Of a stretch of 64,000 nucleotides of DNA, positions 51,604 to 59,892 are shown piece after piece. The stretch is taken from positions 31,736 through 95,735 of the forward strand of contig CAJTAT010000012.1 in NCBI GenBank assembly GCA_910574475.1, given 5' to 3'. Within the stretch, counting starts at the first letter, position 1, and the number at the start of each line of letters is the position of its first letter. A program made the translations under genes and the position numbers. The notes under the pieces are model-generated. The model was not told the origin of the DNA, searched no databases, and saw nothing but the letters and a program-made list of their open reading frames with translations. Origin of the DNA: Clostridia bacterium. Its GTDB lineage: Bacteria; Bacillota; Clostridia; Lachnospirales; Lachnospiraceae.

Positions 51604-52968
51604 ATGGCGACAACGAGTTTATGGCACATCAAAGGGCGGTTAAAAGACTTGATTGACTATGTGGAAAATCCGAAAAAGACAGTATCCGATCATAGTATGC
51701 AGGACTTCTTTCAGACATTTTCTTATGTGAAAAATCCGCAGAAAACAGGTAATGGAGAGTATGTTTCTGCTATTAACTGCTTAAAAGAGATTGCTTTGCA
51801 ACAGATGATTCTGACAAAACAGCAGTATCAAAAGGCAGACGGTTATATTGCGTGGCATGGATACCAGAGTTTCCGGCCAGGGGAGGTATCGCCTGAACTA
51901 TGCCATGAAATCGGTTTGAAACTGGCGAGGGAAATGTGGGGAGATAAGTACCAGATCATTGTGACCACTCATCTTGATAAAGAACATCTGCATAATCATT
52001 TCTGCTTTAATTCGGTCTCTTTTTTGGATGGAAAGAAATACAATTATTCAAAGTCAGAACAGAAAAGACTGCGTGATGTGTCGGATAGATTATGCAGAGA
52101 ATATGGTTTGTCAGTTATAGAAAGACCAAAGAAGGCACCGTCAAGGGTGCTGTATCTTGATGAAAAGGGCGGAAAGCCGACACGTTATAATATTTATCTT
52201 GAGGACTTGAAAGAGGCGATTAATGGGAGCAGAACAGTAGAGGCAATGGAAAAATATCTGATACGAAAGGGATATGAAGTAGATTTTACGGGCAGGCATT
52301 GGAGGATGAAACTGCCGCAGTATTCGCATTATACAAGGCTGGATACGATAGATGAGAGATTAACACCTGATTTTATACGCTCACATTTGGGGGCATATGC
52401 CAGGTATGGCAACCGTCCGGCGAAGATAACTTATTCTCCTTATATTCCGGAAAAATATCGAGATGCTTGGAAACCCAAGCAGAAAACAACGGGGATTCTT
52501 GCATTATATTATCATTGGTGTTATCAGTTAGGGATACTTCCAAGGGGGACAGACTATAAGCCGACCAGCCCGTTTATGAAAGAGGAACTGCGGAAGATGG
52601 ATGAAATTACTGCGCAGTTAAGATACTTGGTGGAGAATAATATTGTTACAATTTCGGATTTATATGCTGACAGGGATAAGAACCAGTCGGAGATGGACAG
52701 GCTTATTGACTATCGAAGGCGTTTACAGAATAAGATACGCAGAGCTTTACCAGCCGAAAAAGAAAAACTTAGGGATGAAAAGCAGGGTGTGACGGAACAG
52801 ATAATAGAGATTCGTAAGAGGTTGAAATGTGTTAAAGGGGTAGAGGAACGGTCTGTAAAGATTGATGAGAGGATGAATGATTTGTATGAGAATGAACAAA
52901 AGATAAGGAAAAAGCAGTATGAAAAAATAGTAAAAGGAAAGTATAAAGGTAGGTATAATGGCAAGTAA
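51604..52968 (+). CDS. MOB-P type relaxase of element 1
   Basis: 454 residues. N-terminal relaxase domain with candidate nicking tyrosine Y19 in DYVENPKKT and the metal triad HLDKEHLHNHF (H123, H130, H132). The C-terminal half is basic and helical. It resembles TnpZ/MobP3-type relaxases of clostridial mobilizable transposons. It nicks oriT and pilots single-stranded DNA into a helper-encoded secretion channel. Confidence 0.92.
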   Translation: MATTSLWHIKGRLKDLIDYVENPKKTVSDHSMQDFFQTFSYVKNPQKTGNGEYVSAINCLKEIALQQMILTKQQYQKADGYIAWHGYQSFRPGEVSPELCHEIGLKLAREMWGDKYQIIVTTHLDKEHLHNHFCFNSVSFLDGKKYNYSKSEQKRLRDVSDRLCREYGLSVIERPKKAPSRVLYLDEKGGKPTRYNIYLEDLKEAINGSRTVEAMEKYLIRKGYEVDFTGRHWRMKLPQYSHYTRLDTIDERLTPDFIRSHLGAYARYGNRPAKITYSPYIPEKYRDAWKPKQKTTGILALYYHWCYQLGILPRGTDYKPTSPFMKEELRKMDEITAQLRYLVENNIVTISDLYADRDKNQSEMDRLIDYRRRLQNKIRRALPAEKEKLRDEKQGVTEQIIEIRKRLKCVKGVEERSVKIDERMNDLYENEQKIRKKQYEKIVKGKYKGRYNGK

Positions 52969-53118
52969 TAAGAATCTTTTTATAAACTGAAGAGAGACAT
53001 AATTGAAATAGAAAATAAAAAACCTTTTGGGAATTGTGTACCTGTTAAATGTTCAGCTTATAAATACACAGTTGAACTGTAGATATTAGATTAAAATAAA
53101 GTTGATTCCTAAATGAAA

Positions 53119-53303
53119 ACCCTAATCCCCCAGCTAAGCTGAAGGATTAGGGTGAGCAATAGTGTAAAGGATGCTGATAAAAAGCCTCCTATGATACAAT
53201 GAGAAAGGTGTTTCAAGCCAATTTCAAGGGATAGGAGGCATTCCAAGTGGATAGTAGAAGTATATCACAATTAGGAAAAGATTGTAAAATTAATGGAAAA
53301 TAA
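53119..53303 (+). mobile_element. Remnant of an IS200/IS605-type left end
   Basis: A hairpin (53120-53152; CCCTAATCC with GGATTAGGG, inner CAGC/GCTG) is followed by a leader with TAGGAGG and a GTG-started frame (53247-53303) reading VDSRSIS and then stopping after 18 codons. The start resembles IS200-type TnpA (which continues with HT-W-CKYHIVF), and the rest of the transposase is gone. Recognised from memory of such ends, so moderate confidence. Confidence 0.5.
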
Positions 53304-53461
53304 AGTTACTCTATGTTATAATTAAATCGTATATTTGGAATATCATAGTTAAATGACATAAATTATTTGTAAAAAGGCCTACAGTTTAGAAATCTAAGCA
53401 TTTGCTTAGTTAAAAATGTATTAAAGATTAAGAAATGACATATGATAAGGGGAGAAAAGCA

Positions 53462-55198
53462 ATGTACAATTATATAAATAATTATAAAGGACGAACAGAC
53501 TTGGTTGATTTATATGGAAATAATGCATTATTACTTTATGCTTTACAATTGAGGTATGATATTGAAGATATTATTGCTGTTGCATCAGAAGCTTTAACCG
53601 ATGGAAGTGATGATAAAAAGTGTGATTTGATATATATTGATAGAGATGCCGGCTTTGCTGTTATAGCGCAATCTTATATGAAACAGAACCCAGAAGAAAG
53701 TGATTTAGCAAAAGTAAATAAGGCTAGTGATTTAAATGTGGCAGCTTCATGGATTTTTACAAGGAATATAGAAGACATACCAGAAAGAATTAAAGATTCT
53801 GTTAGTGAGTTGCAAGATGCTATAAAAGAAGGCGACATTAACACTATATATTTTTGGTATGTGCATAACATGAATGAGAAAAATAATCCAGAGGTTCAAG
53901 ATGAATTAAATACAGTTCAGATTGCAGCTCAACAATTAGTTAATAATGTGGCAGGAGATAATTCTGTCAAAATAGTAGCGTTAGAAGTAGGAAATAATAC
54001 AATTGAAAGATGGTATAATAGCTCTAATAAGCGTATTGCGGTTGAAGATGTAATTGAGGTAAAAGGAACAGGGAAAGCGTTTGAAATTAAGGGAAATAAA
54101 TGGAAAGCGTGTGTTACGGCAGTAAAAGGTTCGTGGATACGTTATCTGTATCTTACATATAAGGATGATCTTTTTTCGGGAAATCCAAGAAATTATCTTG
54201 GGGCAGGAAAGAGAAAGAATAAGATTAACTTGGGAATTATGGAGACTGTAGAGAAGCAACCAGATAATTTTTGGGCATATAATAATGGTCTGACTGCATT
54301 AGTAAATGGATATGATATAGATGGTGATGTATTAAATCGGGTTCATGGAATAACAATTATAAACGGAGCACAATCAACAGGAGCGATAGGAGCGGTTGAA
54401 AATTTTAGAGAGGATTTTCTTATACCTATTCGATTTATTGTATGTAGCGATCCTAAAATAATTGAGGAAATTATTAATAACAATAATAAGCAAAATGAAA
54501 TATTACCATCAGATTTAAGAAGTAATGACAAACAGCAAGTACGTTTGAGAAGAGAGTTTAAAAAGTATCCTCAATTATATTATAGTGGAGGAAGACGGGA
54601 TAGCACCAGTGTTAGAAATAAAGAAGTATTTGATCCGTATTTAGTGGCACAAACTTTAGTAGCTTTTCATGGAGATTGTGTTACAGCATATAATTCTAAA
54701 AAAGCTATTTGGGATGAAGATAAAGAATATACAAATGTTTTTTCGGATCAACTTACAGTTGAACATATTATTTTTGTATATTCTTTGGGCAGAGCAATTG
54801 ATGAGTATAAATTAAATTTAAAAGGAAAGAAAGAGCAGAGAACAGAAGTAGAGGAAGAAGAACTTTCATTTTTGAGCAAACGTGGTTCAAAAATGTTGTT
54901 AGTACAAGCTGTTAGTAGTTGTATGGAAAGTTTATTGGGCAAAAAGATACTTGATTCTTGGAGGCTTATTTATAAGGATAATCAAGATTTTGAAAAACTA
55001 GTAAAGAGGTGGCATGTTATTATTGACATTCTTATTCCATTTCATGATATTTTAGATTCAGCATTGCAGGGAGGATTAAAAAATAGAGATACCGTACGAA
55101 ATGTTATAAAACAATTAAGGGCAGTGGTAGCCTCACTAAGCAAAGTGTATGTATCTCAACTTAAGGAATATGCAGTGGCAATAAAAACAGATATGTAA
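53462..55198 (+). CDS. AIPR family (abortive phage infection) protein
   Basis: 578 residues with the AIPR signature: DNFWAYNNGLTALVNGYD (about 268-285) followed by ITIINGAQSTGAIGAV (about 297-312), then SDPKIIEEIINNNNKQNEI and DLRSNDKQQVRLRREF. AIPR proteins (PF10592) were named from a lactococcal abortive-infection factor and are found in defence islands; their enzymatic activity is not settled here. The start at 53462 follows GGGGAG. Strongly AT-rich, unlike the chromosome. Confidence 0.85.
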   Translation: MYNYINNYKGRTDLVDLYGNNALLLYALQLRYDIEDIIAVASEALTDGSDDKKCDLIYIDRDAGFAVIAQSYMKQNPEESDLAKVNKASDLNVAASWIFTRNIEDIPERIKDSVSELQDAIKEGDINTIYFWYVHNMNEKNNPEVQDELNTVQIAAQQLVNNVAGDNSVKIVALEVGNNTIERWYNSSNKRIAVEDVIEVKGTGKAFEIKGNKWKACVTAVKGSWIRYLYLTYKDDLFSGNPRNYLGAGKRKNKINLGIMETVEKQPDNFWAYNNGLTALVNGYDIDGDVLNRVHGITIINGAQSTGAIGAVENFREDFLIPIRFIVCSDPKIIEEIINNNNKQNEILPSDLRSNDKQQVRLRREFKKYPQLYYSGGRRDSTSVRNKEVFDPYLVAQTLVAFHGDCVTAYNSKKAIWDEDKEYTNVFSDQLTVEHIIFVYSLGRAIDEYKLNLKGKKEQRTEVEEEELSFLSKRGSKMLLVQAVSSCMESLLGKKILDSWRLIYKDNQDFEKLVKRWHVIIDILIPFHDILDSALQGGLKNRDTVRNVIKQLRAVVASLSKVYVSQLKEYAVAIKTDM

Positions 55199-55297
55199 TT
55201 TATTTGAAAAGAACTGATAACAAAAGGATTTAACTATTTGGACAGATTATAAGAAAAGCATAAATAATCTGTGTAAATTATAGAAAGGAAGTTTGTT

Positions 55298-55552
55298 ATG
55301 TTATGTAAAAAGTGTGGTAGGCCATTAAATGAATCTCAATATTCAAAGGATAGAAAATATAAATCTTGTCCAAGATGTTCTGCGATGAATGGCGAAGAAC
55401 ACGTGTATTTTCCTTATCCAAGAGAGTTTGGTACTACTGTTAAAAGAATAAGTGCAAACCATCCAGATGGCCCCCAGAGCTATTGTATAAACCATCGGCT
55501 AAATCCTAATAGTGCAATACAGGAGGGAGGGATTATGTGTGGTGAATTATAG
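55298..55552 (+). CDS. Small zinc-ribbon protein next to the AIPR gene
   Basis: 84 residues. An N-terminal CKKCGRPLNESQ ... CPRCSAM pair of CxxC motifs forms a likely zinc ribbon, and YCINHRLNPNS lies near the end. GAAAGGAAG precedes the ATG, 99 bp after the AIPR stop. The same strand and base composition suggest a functional pair, but no family is recognised. Confidence 0.65.
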   Translation: MLCKKCGRPLNESQYSKDRKYKSCPRCSAMNGEEHVYFPYPREFGTTVKRISANHPDGPQSYCINHRLNPNSAIQEGGIMCGEL

Positions 55553-55720
55553 AGAATAAGCCTTGCAGGTTTTTCTTAAAGAATTATTATTTATGTAGAA
55601 ATGATTATAATCACCCGTCTTTTATTGTACATATTGGGAATGTGAAACGGATTTATAATGAATACTTTGGTAGATATAGTAAATAAAAGTGAAAACAAAT
55701 ATTTTTTGTTATATATTGAA

Positions 55721-55754
55721 TGATAACAATCCACTGATAACAAAATGATAACAC
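55721..55754 (+). repeat. Right arm-type direct repeats of element 1
   Basis: Three TGATAACA units at 55721, 55735 and 55746. The last two make the 20-mer identical to 45295-45314, starting 121 bp before the core at 55856. The 55553-55720 stretch before them holds no gene. Confidence 0.8.
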
Positions 55755-55819
55755 CAATTCGGATAGACCATACGAACAGGACAGCCAAACAAAGATAAAG
55801 TCAAATAGAACCAAATTAC

Positions 55820-55837
55820 CAATACAAAACAGTATAG
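55820..55837. promoter_or_regulatory. Repressor-operator copy at the right end of element 1
   Basis: CAATACAAAACAGTATAG, nearly the same as the 46066-46083 operator, 36 bp before the core at 55856. Confidence 0.65.
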
Positions 55838-55855
55838 GATCAATCTTTACTTTGC

Positions 55856-55870
55856 GAGTTCGAGTGATGA
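55856..55870 (+). repeat. Attachment core at the junction of elements 1 and 2
   Basis: GAGTTCGAGTGATGA, which reads E-F-E-stop (TGA) like the guaA end. It is the right core of element 1 and the left core of element 2. Confidence 0.8.
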
Positions 55871-55926
55871 AATTGGATTTAGAAAGCTAGTGTTTATGCG
55901 GGTTGCAAGCAAATTTGTTTAGGTGC

Positions 55927-55956
55927 TGGCAACGATTTGGCAACATTTTCAACATC
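55927..55956 (+). repeat. Left arm-type direct repeats of element 2
   Basis: TGGCAAC units at 55927 and 55938, 11 bp apart, then TCAACA at 55949. They start exactly 71 bp inside the core at 55856, the same distance as in element 1. Confidence 0.8.
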
Positions 55957-55991
55957 ACGCACTAAATAATTACATCAATGGCATAAGAAAA

Positions 55992-56041
55992 ACCTTGCTG
56001 ATTTTCAGATATGGAAACTGAATATCGGCAAGGTCTTTTTT
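55992..56041. terminator. Bidirectional terminator at the left end of element 2
   Basis: ACCTTGC pairs with GCAAGGT, with an inner stem GATTTTCAG/CTGAATATC. CTTTTTTA follows on plus and TTTTTCTT on minus. Equivalent to 45379-45427. Confidence 0.8.
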
Positions 56042-56045
56042 ATGC

Positions 56046-56606
56046 TTATTTCTGCTTTTTCTTTTTAGATGTTTTCTTTTCTTCTTTCTCGATTTTCTGA
56101 AATTCTTCCATGAGCATATCACTGACCGCCTGTGAGGGGACTTTCGCCCAATGCTTTGAGGTGTCCAGTTCCGGGTACTTGTACCGCCACTGGTCGTATT
56201 CCTCTTTGGTAATCTCGCCCTGTTCCAGTTTGGCGGCTTGCTCCTGCCATGCGTGGAACATATCGAACATGGACGTATAAGTGGAATAGTCGGACTTGTC
56301 AAGGCGCAGGCAGATTTCCCCGTCAATCTCCCCGATTTCCAGCCCGTACATATCTTCCAACGCAAAGAGCGTGTGCATAAGCCCGGTATAGGTATCAATA
56401 TCCGGCACGGTGAGGGCGTGGGTGCTTACATCAAAGATATTCGCCATTTCTTTTACAAGGTCGTGCTTCGGTGTCCTCGCTTCGGTTTCATACTGTGCCA
56501 TGCGGACATCAGAGGTCTTGCCGAGAAAGCCGAGGATTTCGCCTAGCTGTTTCTGTGTCATGCCCTTTCGGTTGCGGAAAAAGCGGATACGTTTGCCGAT
56601 TGCCAT
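56046..56606 (-). CDS. XRE-family repressor of element 2
   Basis: 186 residues. Helix-turn-helix MAIGKRIRFFRNRKGMTQKQLGEILGF and RMAQYETEARTPKHDLVKEMANIF, then VPDIDTYTGLMHTLFALEDMYGLEIGEIDGE and GEITKEEYDQWRYKYPE, colinear with the element 1 repressor but with a longer lysine-rich tail. The start at 56606 follows GGAGG; the open frame to 56705 has no ribosome site. Confidence 0.85.
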   Translation of the reverse strand: MAIGKRIRFFRNRKGMTQKQLGEILGFLGKTSDVRMAQYETEARTPKHDLVKEMANIFDVSTHALTVPDIDTYTGLMHTLFALEDMYGLEIGEIDGEICLRLDKSDYSTYTSMFDMFHAWQEQAAKLEQGEITKEEYDQWRYKYPELDTSKHWAKVPSQAVSDMLMEEFQKIEKEEKKTSKKKKQK

Positions 56607-56653
56607 AATAAAACCTCCGTTGTAGTGAAAGTGGTACAGCCTTGCATGACTGT

Positions 56654-56806
56654 ACTTAAACAAATCTGTTGAAGTCAGTATAACATGATGCAATAGGAAT
56701 AGCAAGAATAACTTAAATAAAAAAAGTTAAGATTTTCTTGAAAACCACTTGACTTAACGGAATTTATTTAGTATTCTATATAAAACACTTAAACAAAAAC
56801 AGTTAA
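56654..56806. promoter_or_regulatory. Operator cluster and xis promoter of element 2
   Basis: Three related 20-mers: 56654-56673, 56711-56730 (ACTTAAATAAAAAAAGTTAA) and 56787-56806 (ACTTAAACAAAAACAGTTAA). The xis promoter is TTGACT (56749) with a 17-bp spacer to TATTCT (56772), and the last 20-mer covers its start region. A fourth copy lies at 63812-63831. Confidence 0.72.
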
Positions 56807-56830
56807 ATATTGAAAGGAGAGGGTATCTGA

Positions 56831-57010
56831 ATGGCAGAAAAATCATTTATGACAGTGGAGGAAGTGGCAGCGGAACTGCGTGTGTCGAAGTCAAAAGCCT
56901 ATCAGATTGTAAGGGAACTGAACGCAGAAATGCAGAAACAGGGCTATCTGACGGTGGCAGGACGTGTGAACGCTACATTTTTTCATAAAAAAGTATGTTA
57001 CAGCGAATAG
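56831..57010 (+). CDS. xis: Excisionase-like small DNA-binding protein of element 2
   Basis: 59 residues: MTVEEVAAELRVSKSKAYQIVRELNAEMQKQG forms a MerR/Xis-type helix-turn-helix, followed by GRVNATFFHKKV. Homologous in layout to the 46139 protein. GAAAGGAGAGG precedes the ATG. 16 bp before int. Confidence 0.87.
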   Translation: MAEKSFMTVEEVAAELRVSKSKAYQIVRELNAEMQKQGYLTVAGRVNATFFHKKVCYSE

Positions 57011-57026
57011 GAAGGAGATGGTTTAG

Positions 57027-58109
57027 ATGGCTGTATACAAGGACAACGCTACGGGGACGTGGCGGGTTATCTACCGCTTTACCAACTGGAAAGGGGAGAG
57101 GAAACAGACACAAAAGAGAGGTTTTGCAACCAAAAGGGAAGCGCAGGCGTGGGAACATGAAGCCATGTTAAAGCAGGGCGCAAAACTGGATATGACTTTC
57201 GGAAGTTTCTTTGAAGTGTACGAAGCCGACAAGAAGCAGCGTGTCAAGGAAAGCACTTGGGAGTCCAAAAGCCATGTGATACGGACAAAGATTTTACCGT
57301 ACTTTGAAAACCGCAAAATCGCAGAAATTGAAGCAAAGGACGTGATTGCGTGGCAGAATGAGTTGATGGCATACCGGGACGAGAAAGGCAAGCCCTATTC
57401 CGCAGATTATTTGAGGACAATTCACGCACAACTGACGGCGATATTCAACCATGCGGTAAACTTTTATAATCTCTCCTACAACCCTGCAAGGCGGGCGGGG
57501 ACGATTGGAAGCGAAGCCGTCAAGGAAATGGACTTTTGGACGAAAGAGGAATATCTGAAATTCTCCGAAGCCATGATGGATAAGCCCCGTTCCTATTATG
57601 CGTTTGAAATGCTCTACTGGTGCGGTATGCGTTCCGGCGAACTGCTTGCGCTCACGCCTGCTGATATTGATTTTGAGAAACAGACGGTCACAATCAGCAA
57701 GACTTTCCACCGTTCCAAAGGGCGGGACATTATTACAAGCCCAAAAACGAAGAAAAGTAACCGCACAATCAAAATGCCGCCTTTTCTCTGTGAGGAAATG
57801 CAGGAGTACATCAAAATGCTTTATGACATTAAGCCGGACGAGCGTTTATTTACGGTCACAAAATCCTACCTCAATCACGAAATGGAGAGAGGGGCGAAGC
57901 AGGCGGGCGTTAATAAAATCCGTGTCCACGATATTCGCCATAGTGCGGTTTCGCTCTTAATCAACATGGGATTTTCGGTACTGGCGATTGGGGAGCGCAT
58001 GGGGCACGAAGCGGAGAAAATCACTTACCGTTATGCCCACTTGTTCCCTACGGTGCAGACGGAAATGGCGGAGAAACTGGAAATGGAGAGAATGACAAAG
58101 GAGGACTAA
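57027..58109 (+). CDS. int: Tyrosine recombinase (integrase) of element 2, Tn916 Int type
   Basis: 360 residues: arm-binding domain (KDNATGTWRVIYRFTNWKGERKQTQKRGFATKREAQAWE), core-binding domain and catalytic domain with R in YWCGMRSGELLAL, HDIRHSAVSLL, and nucleophile tyrosine in YRYAHLF. Very similar along its length to the element 1 integrase; both would recognise the same guaA core, while the arm-site sequences differ (TGATAAC versus TGGCAAC). Strong AGGAG before the ATG. Confidence 0.95.
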   Translation: MAVYKDNATGTWRVIYRFTNWKGERKQTQKRGFATKREAQAWEHEAMLKQGAKLDMTFGSFFEVYEADKKQRVKESTWESKSHVIRTKILPYFENRKIAEIEAKDVIAWQNELMAYRDEKGKPYSADYLRTIHAQLTAIFNHAVNFYNLSYNPARRAGTIGSEAVKEMDFWTKEEYLKFSEAMMDKPRSYYAFEMLYWCGMRSGELLALTPADIDFEKQTVTISKTFHRSKGRDIITSPKTKKSNRTIKMPPFLCEEMQEYIKMLYDIKPDERLFTVTKSYLNHEMERGAKQAGVNKIRVHDIRHSAVSLLINMGFSVLAIGERMGHEAEKITYRYAHLFPTVQTEMAEKLEMERMTKED

Positions 58110-58113
58110 GAAC

Positions 58114-58437
58114 ATGGAAAAATCACTGGATTACAAGGGAAGATGGCGCAACCATACGGTGGCGTTCCGGGTATCGGACGAAGAAGCAAAGCTGTTGAAT
58201 GATTTGGTGGCATTGTCGGGGCTGACAAAGCAGGACTACATCACAAGGCGGCTCTTATGCCGGGACGTTGTGGTGCAGGGCAATCCGAGGGTGTATAAGG
58301 CACTGAAAAATCAGATGGCGGCAATTTATGAGGAATTGAAACACATGGAAAGCATAAGCCCGGACAATGACGAACTGCTCTACACGTTACAGGTAATTGC
58401 AATCACTTTAGACGGTCTGAAAGGGGAAGATGAATGA
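58114..58437 (+). CDS. Ribbon-helix-helix mobilization-type protein (MobC-like) of element 2
   Basis: 107 residues, the same length as the 47448 protein, with matching HTVAFRVSDEEAKLLNDLVALSGLTKQDYITRRLL and GNPRVYKALKNQ. Starts 4 bases after int and overlaps the ATPase gene by 4 bases. Probably a relaxosome or regulatory DNA-binding protein. Confidence 0.85.
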   Translation: MEKSLDYKGRWRNHTVAFRVSDEEAKLLNDLVALSGLTKQDYITRRLLCRDVVVQGNPRVYKALKNQMAAIYEELKHMESISPDNDELLYTLQVIAITLDGLKGEDE

Positions 58438-59588
58438 TAGAAAAAAAGAAATCGACTGCTCCCGTATCATCTGTTGGCGCAGATGGGGAACAGCCGAAAA
58501 CAAAAAATTACACTGAAATTATAGCAAATGGAAACGTAAAAAACAATCTGCAAGCCACTGTTTTTCGTGGCTTTGACACAAATTGCCCGGAGAAATCCGG
58601 GCAGGGAGGCGGGCTTCAAACCGTTTCCATGACAGAACTGTATGATACGGTTTACCCGCCAAGAACGCCTGTTGTGGACGGCTTTCTGTATGGCGGCACT
58701 TACCTTTTTGTGGGTGCGCCAAAAGTGGGTAAATCATTCTTTATGGGACAGCTTGCCTACCATGTAGCAATGGGGCTTCCGCTGTGGAATTATCCTGTCC
58801 GAAAGGGGACGGTGTTATACCTTGCACTGGAAGATGATTACGCAAGGCTTCAGCGGCGGCTGTCCGTCATGTTTGGCGTGGAGTGTGCGGACAATTTATT
58901 TTTTGCAACGCAGGCAAAGACACTGAATGAGGGATTGGACGGAGAATTAGAGGGTTTTATAAAAGAGCATAAGGACGCAAGGCTGATTATCATTGACACG
59001 CTCCAAAAAGTGCGTGAGGTCGGCGGGGACAGGTACAGCTATTCCAGTGACTATGAGATTGTGACAAAGCTGAAAACATTCAGTGATAAATACGGTGTCT
59101 GCCTGTTGGTGGTTCATCATACCCGCAAGTTGGAGTCCGAGGACAGTTTTGATATGATTTCCGGCACAAACGGGCTTCTTGGTGCGGCAGACGGGGCGTT
59201 TATCATGCATAAGAAAAAGCGCACGGACAACACGGCGGTCATGGATATTGTGGGGCGTGACCAGCCCGATCAAGAACTGACAATCGAATTTGACCGGGAA
59301 CAATGTATTTGGAAATTTCAGAAAGCAGAAACGGAACTTTGGAAACAGCCGCCCAATCCGTTACTTGAAGCAATCAACGAATTTCTGACAGAGGAAATGC
59401 AGGAGTGGGAGGGGACAGCAACGGAACTTCTGAAACAGTTGCCGGATATGCAGTTGTCGGCGAATGTGCTTTCCCGGAGATTAAATGTAGTGAACAGCCA
59501 GTTGCTTAATGACTACGGCATTTTCTACGACAACAAGCGGGGGCATGAGAGAAAAATCATTCTGAAACGGCTAGAGCCGAAAGAGTAA
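58434..59588 (+). CDS. RepA-type RecA-fold ATPase/helicase
   Basis: 384 residues. RecA-like core with Walker A GAPKVGKSFFMGQ (about 98-110), Walker B-like ARLIIIDTLQKVRE (about 182-195), a sensor VVHHTRKLESEDSFD, and a C-terminal winged-helix-like domain (about 310-384). This is the AAA_25/RepA family found in plasmids and integrative elements, where it unwinds DNA for replication. It suggests that element 2 may replicate briefly after excision. ATGA overlap with the RHH gene. Confidence 0.88.
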   Translation: MIEKKKSTAPVSSVGADGEQPKTKNYTEIIANGNVKNNLQATVFRGFDTNCPEKSGQGGGLQTVSMTELYDTVYPPRTPVVDGFLYGGTYLFVGAPKVGKSFFMGQLAYHVAMGLPLWNYPVRKGTVLYLALEDDYARLQRRLSVMFGVECADNLFFATQAKTLNEGLDGELEGFIKEHKDARLIIIDTLQKVREVGGDRYSYSSDYEIVTKLKTFSDKYGVCLLVVHHTRKLESEDSFDMISGTNGLLGAADGAFIMHKKKRTDNTAVMDIVGRDQPDQELTIEFDREQCIWKFQKAETELWKQPPNPLLEAINEFLTEEMQEWEGTATELLKQLPDMQLSANVLSRRLNVVNSQLLNDYGIFYDNKRGHERKIILKRLEPKE

Positions 59589-59599
59589 AGTGCGACGAT

Positions 59600-59870
59600 A
59601 TGCGTCGGTTGCGACGGTATTTTAGATAGCGGTGCGGTATAGAAAATATCGACGCTATCGACGCAAACCGACGCATGGGGGAGCAGTAAAGCGGCGAAAA
59701 GCCGCCCCGTCCATTAGGACGGAAAGCCCCCGGCAGGGCGCAAAGGCACTTTTGATAAAGCGGAGCGTGTCGAAAGTGCTTTACGTTACTTTCGGGAAAG
59801 TAACAAAGCCGAAGCGAAGAAACTTCGCTTTGCGCCTATTCGGCGCAGTAAAGTTAGCGGCGCAAATATA
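59600..59870 (+). other. Candidate oriT / origin region of element 2, rich in inverted repeats
   Basis: Between the ATPase and the relaxase. ATGCGTCGGTT pairs with a later AACCGACGCAT-like arm (59600-59676). GCACTTTTGATAA faces CGAAAGTGC (59746-59780). GTTACTTTC pairs perfectly with GAAAGTAAC around GG (59785-59804), and GCGAAG with CTTCGC around AAA. The frame is open through here, but the arginine-rich translation is not a protein. The structure and position fit an oriT. Confidence 0.6.
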
Positions 59871-59892
59871 TAGAATGTGGAGGATATGCTTA

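Larger units (their letters stand above)
45224..55870 (+). mobile_element. Integrative mobilizable element 1, inserted in the 3' end of guaA
   Basis: About 10.6 kb between core sites at 45224 and 55856. Contents in order: bidirectional terminator, XRE repressor, xis, tyrosine integrase, RHH protein, TnpV, duplicated XRE repressors, small protein, two-TM coiled-coil protein, candidate oriT, MobC, relaxase, IS200-type remnant, AIPR protein, zinc-ribbon protein. There is no conjugation (type IV secretion) gene, so it must be mobilized by a helper. The segment 49,300-55,700 is markedly more AT-rich than the flanking chromosome. Confidence 0.85.

Noticed and set aside
59632..59892. Upstream extension of the element 2 relaxase
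   Set aside because: Arginine-rich translation of an inverted-repeat region; the TTG at 59893 has a proper ribosome site and fits the Mob/Pre N-terminus.
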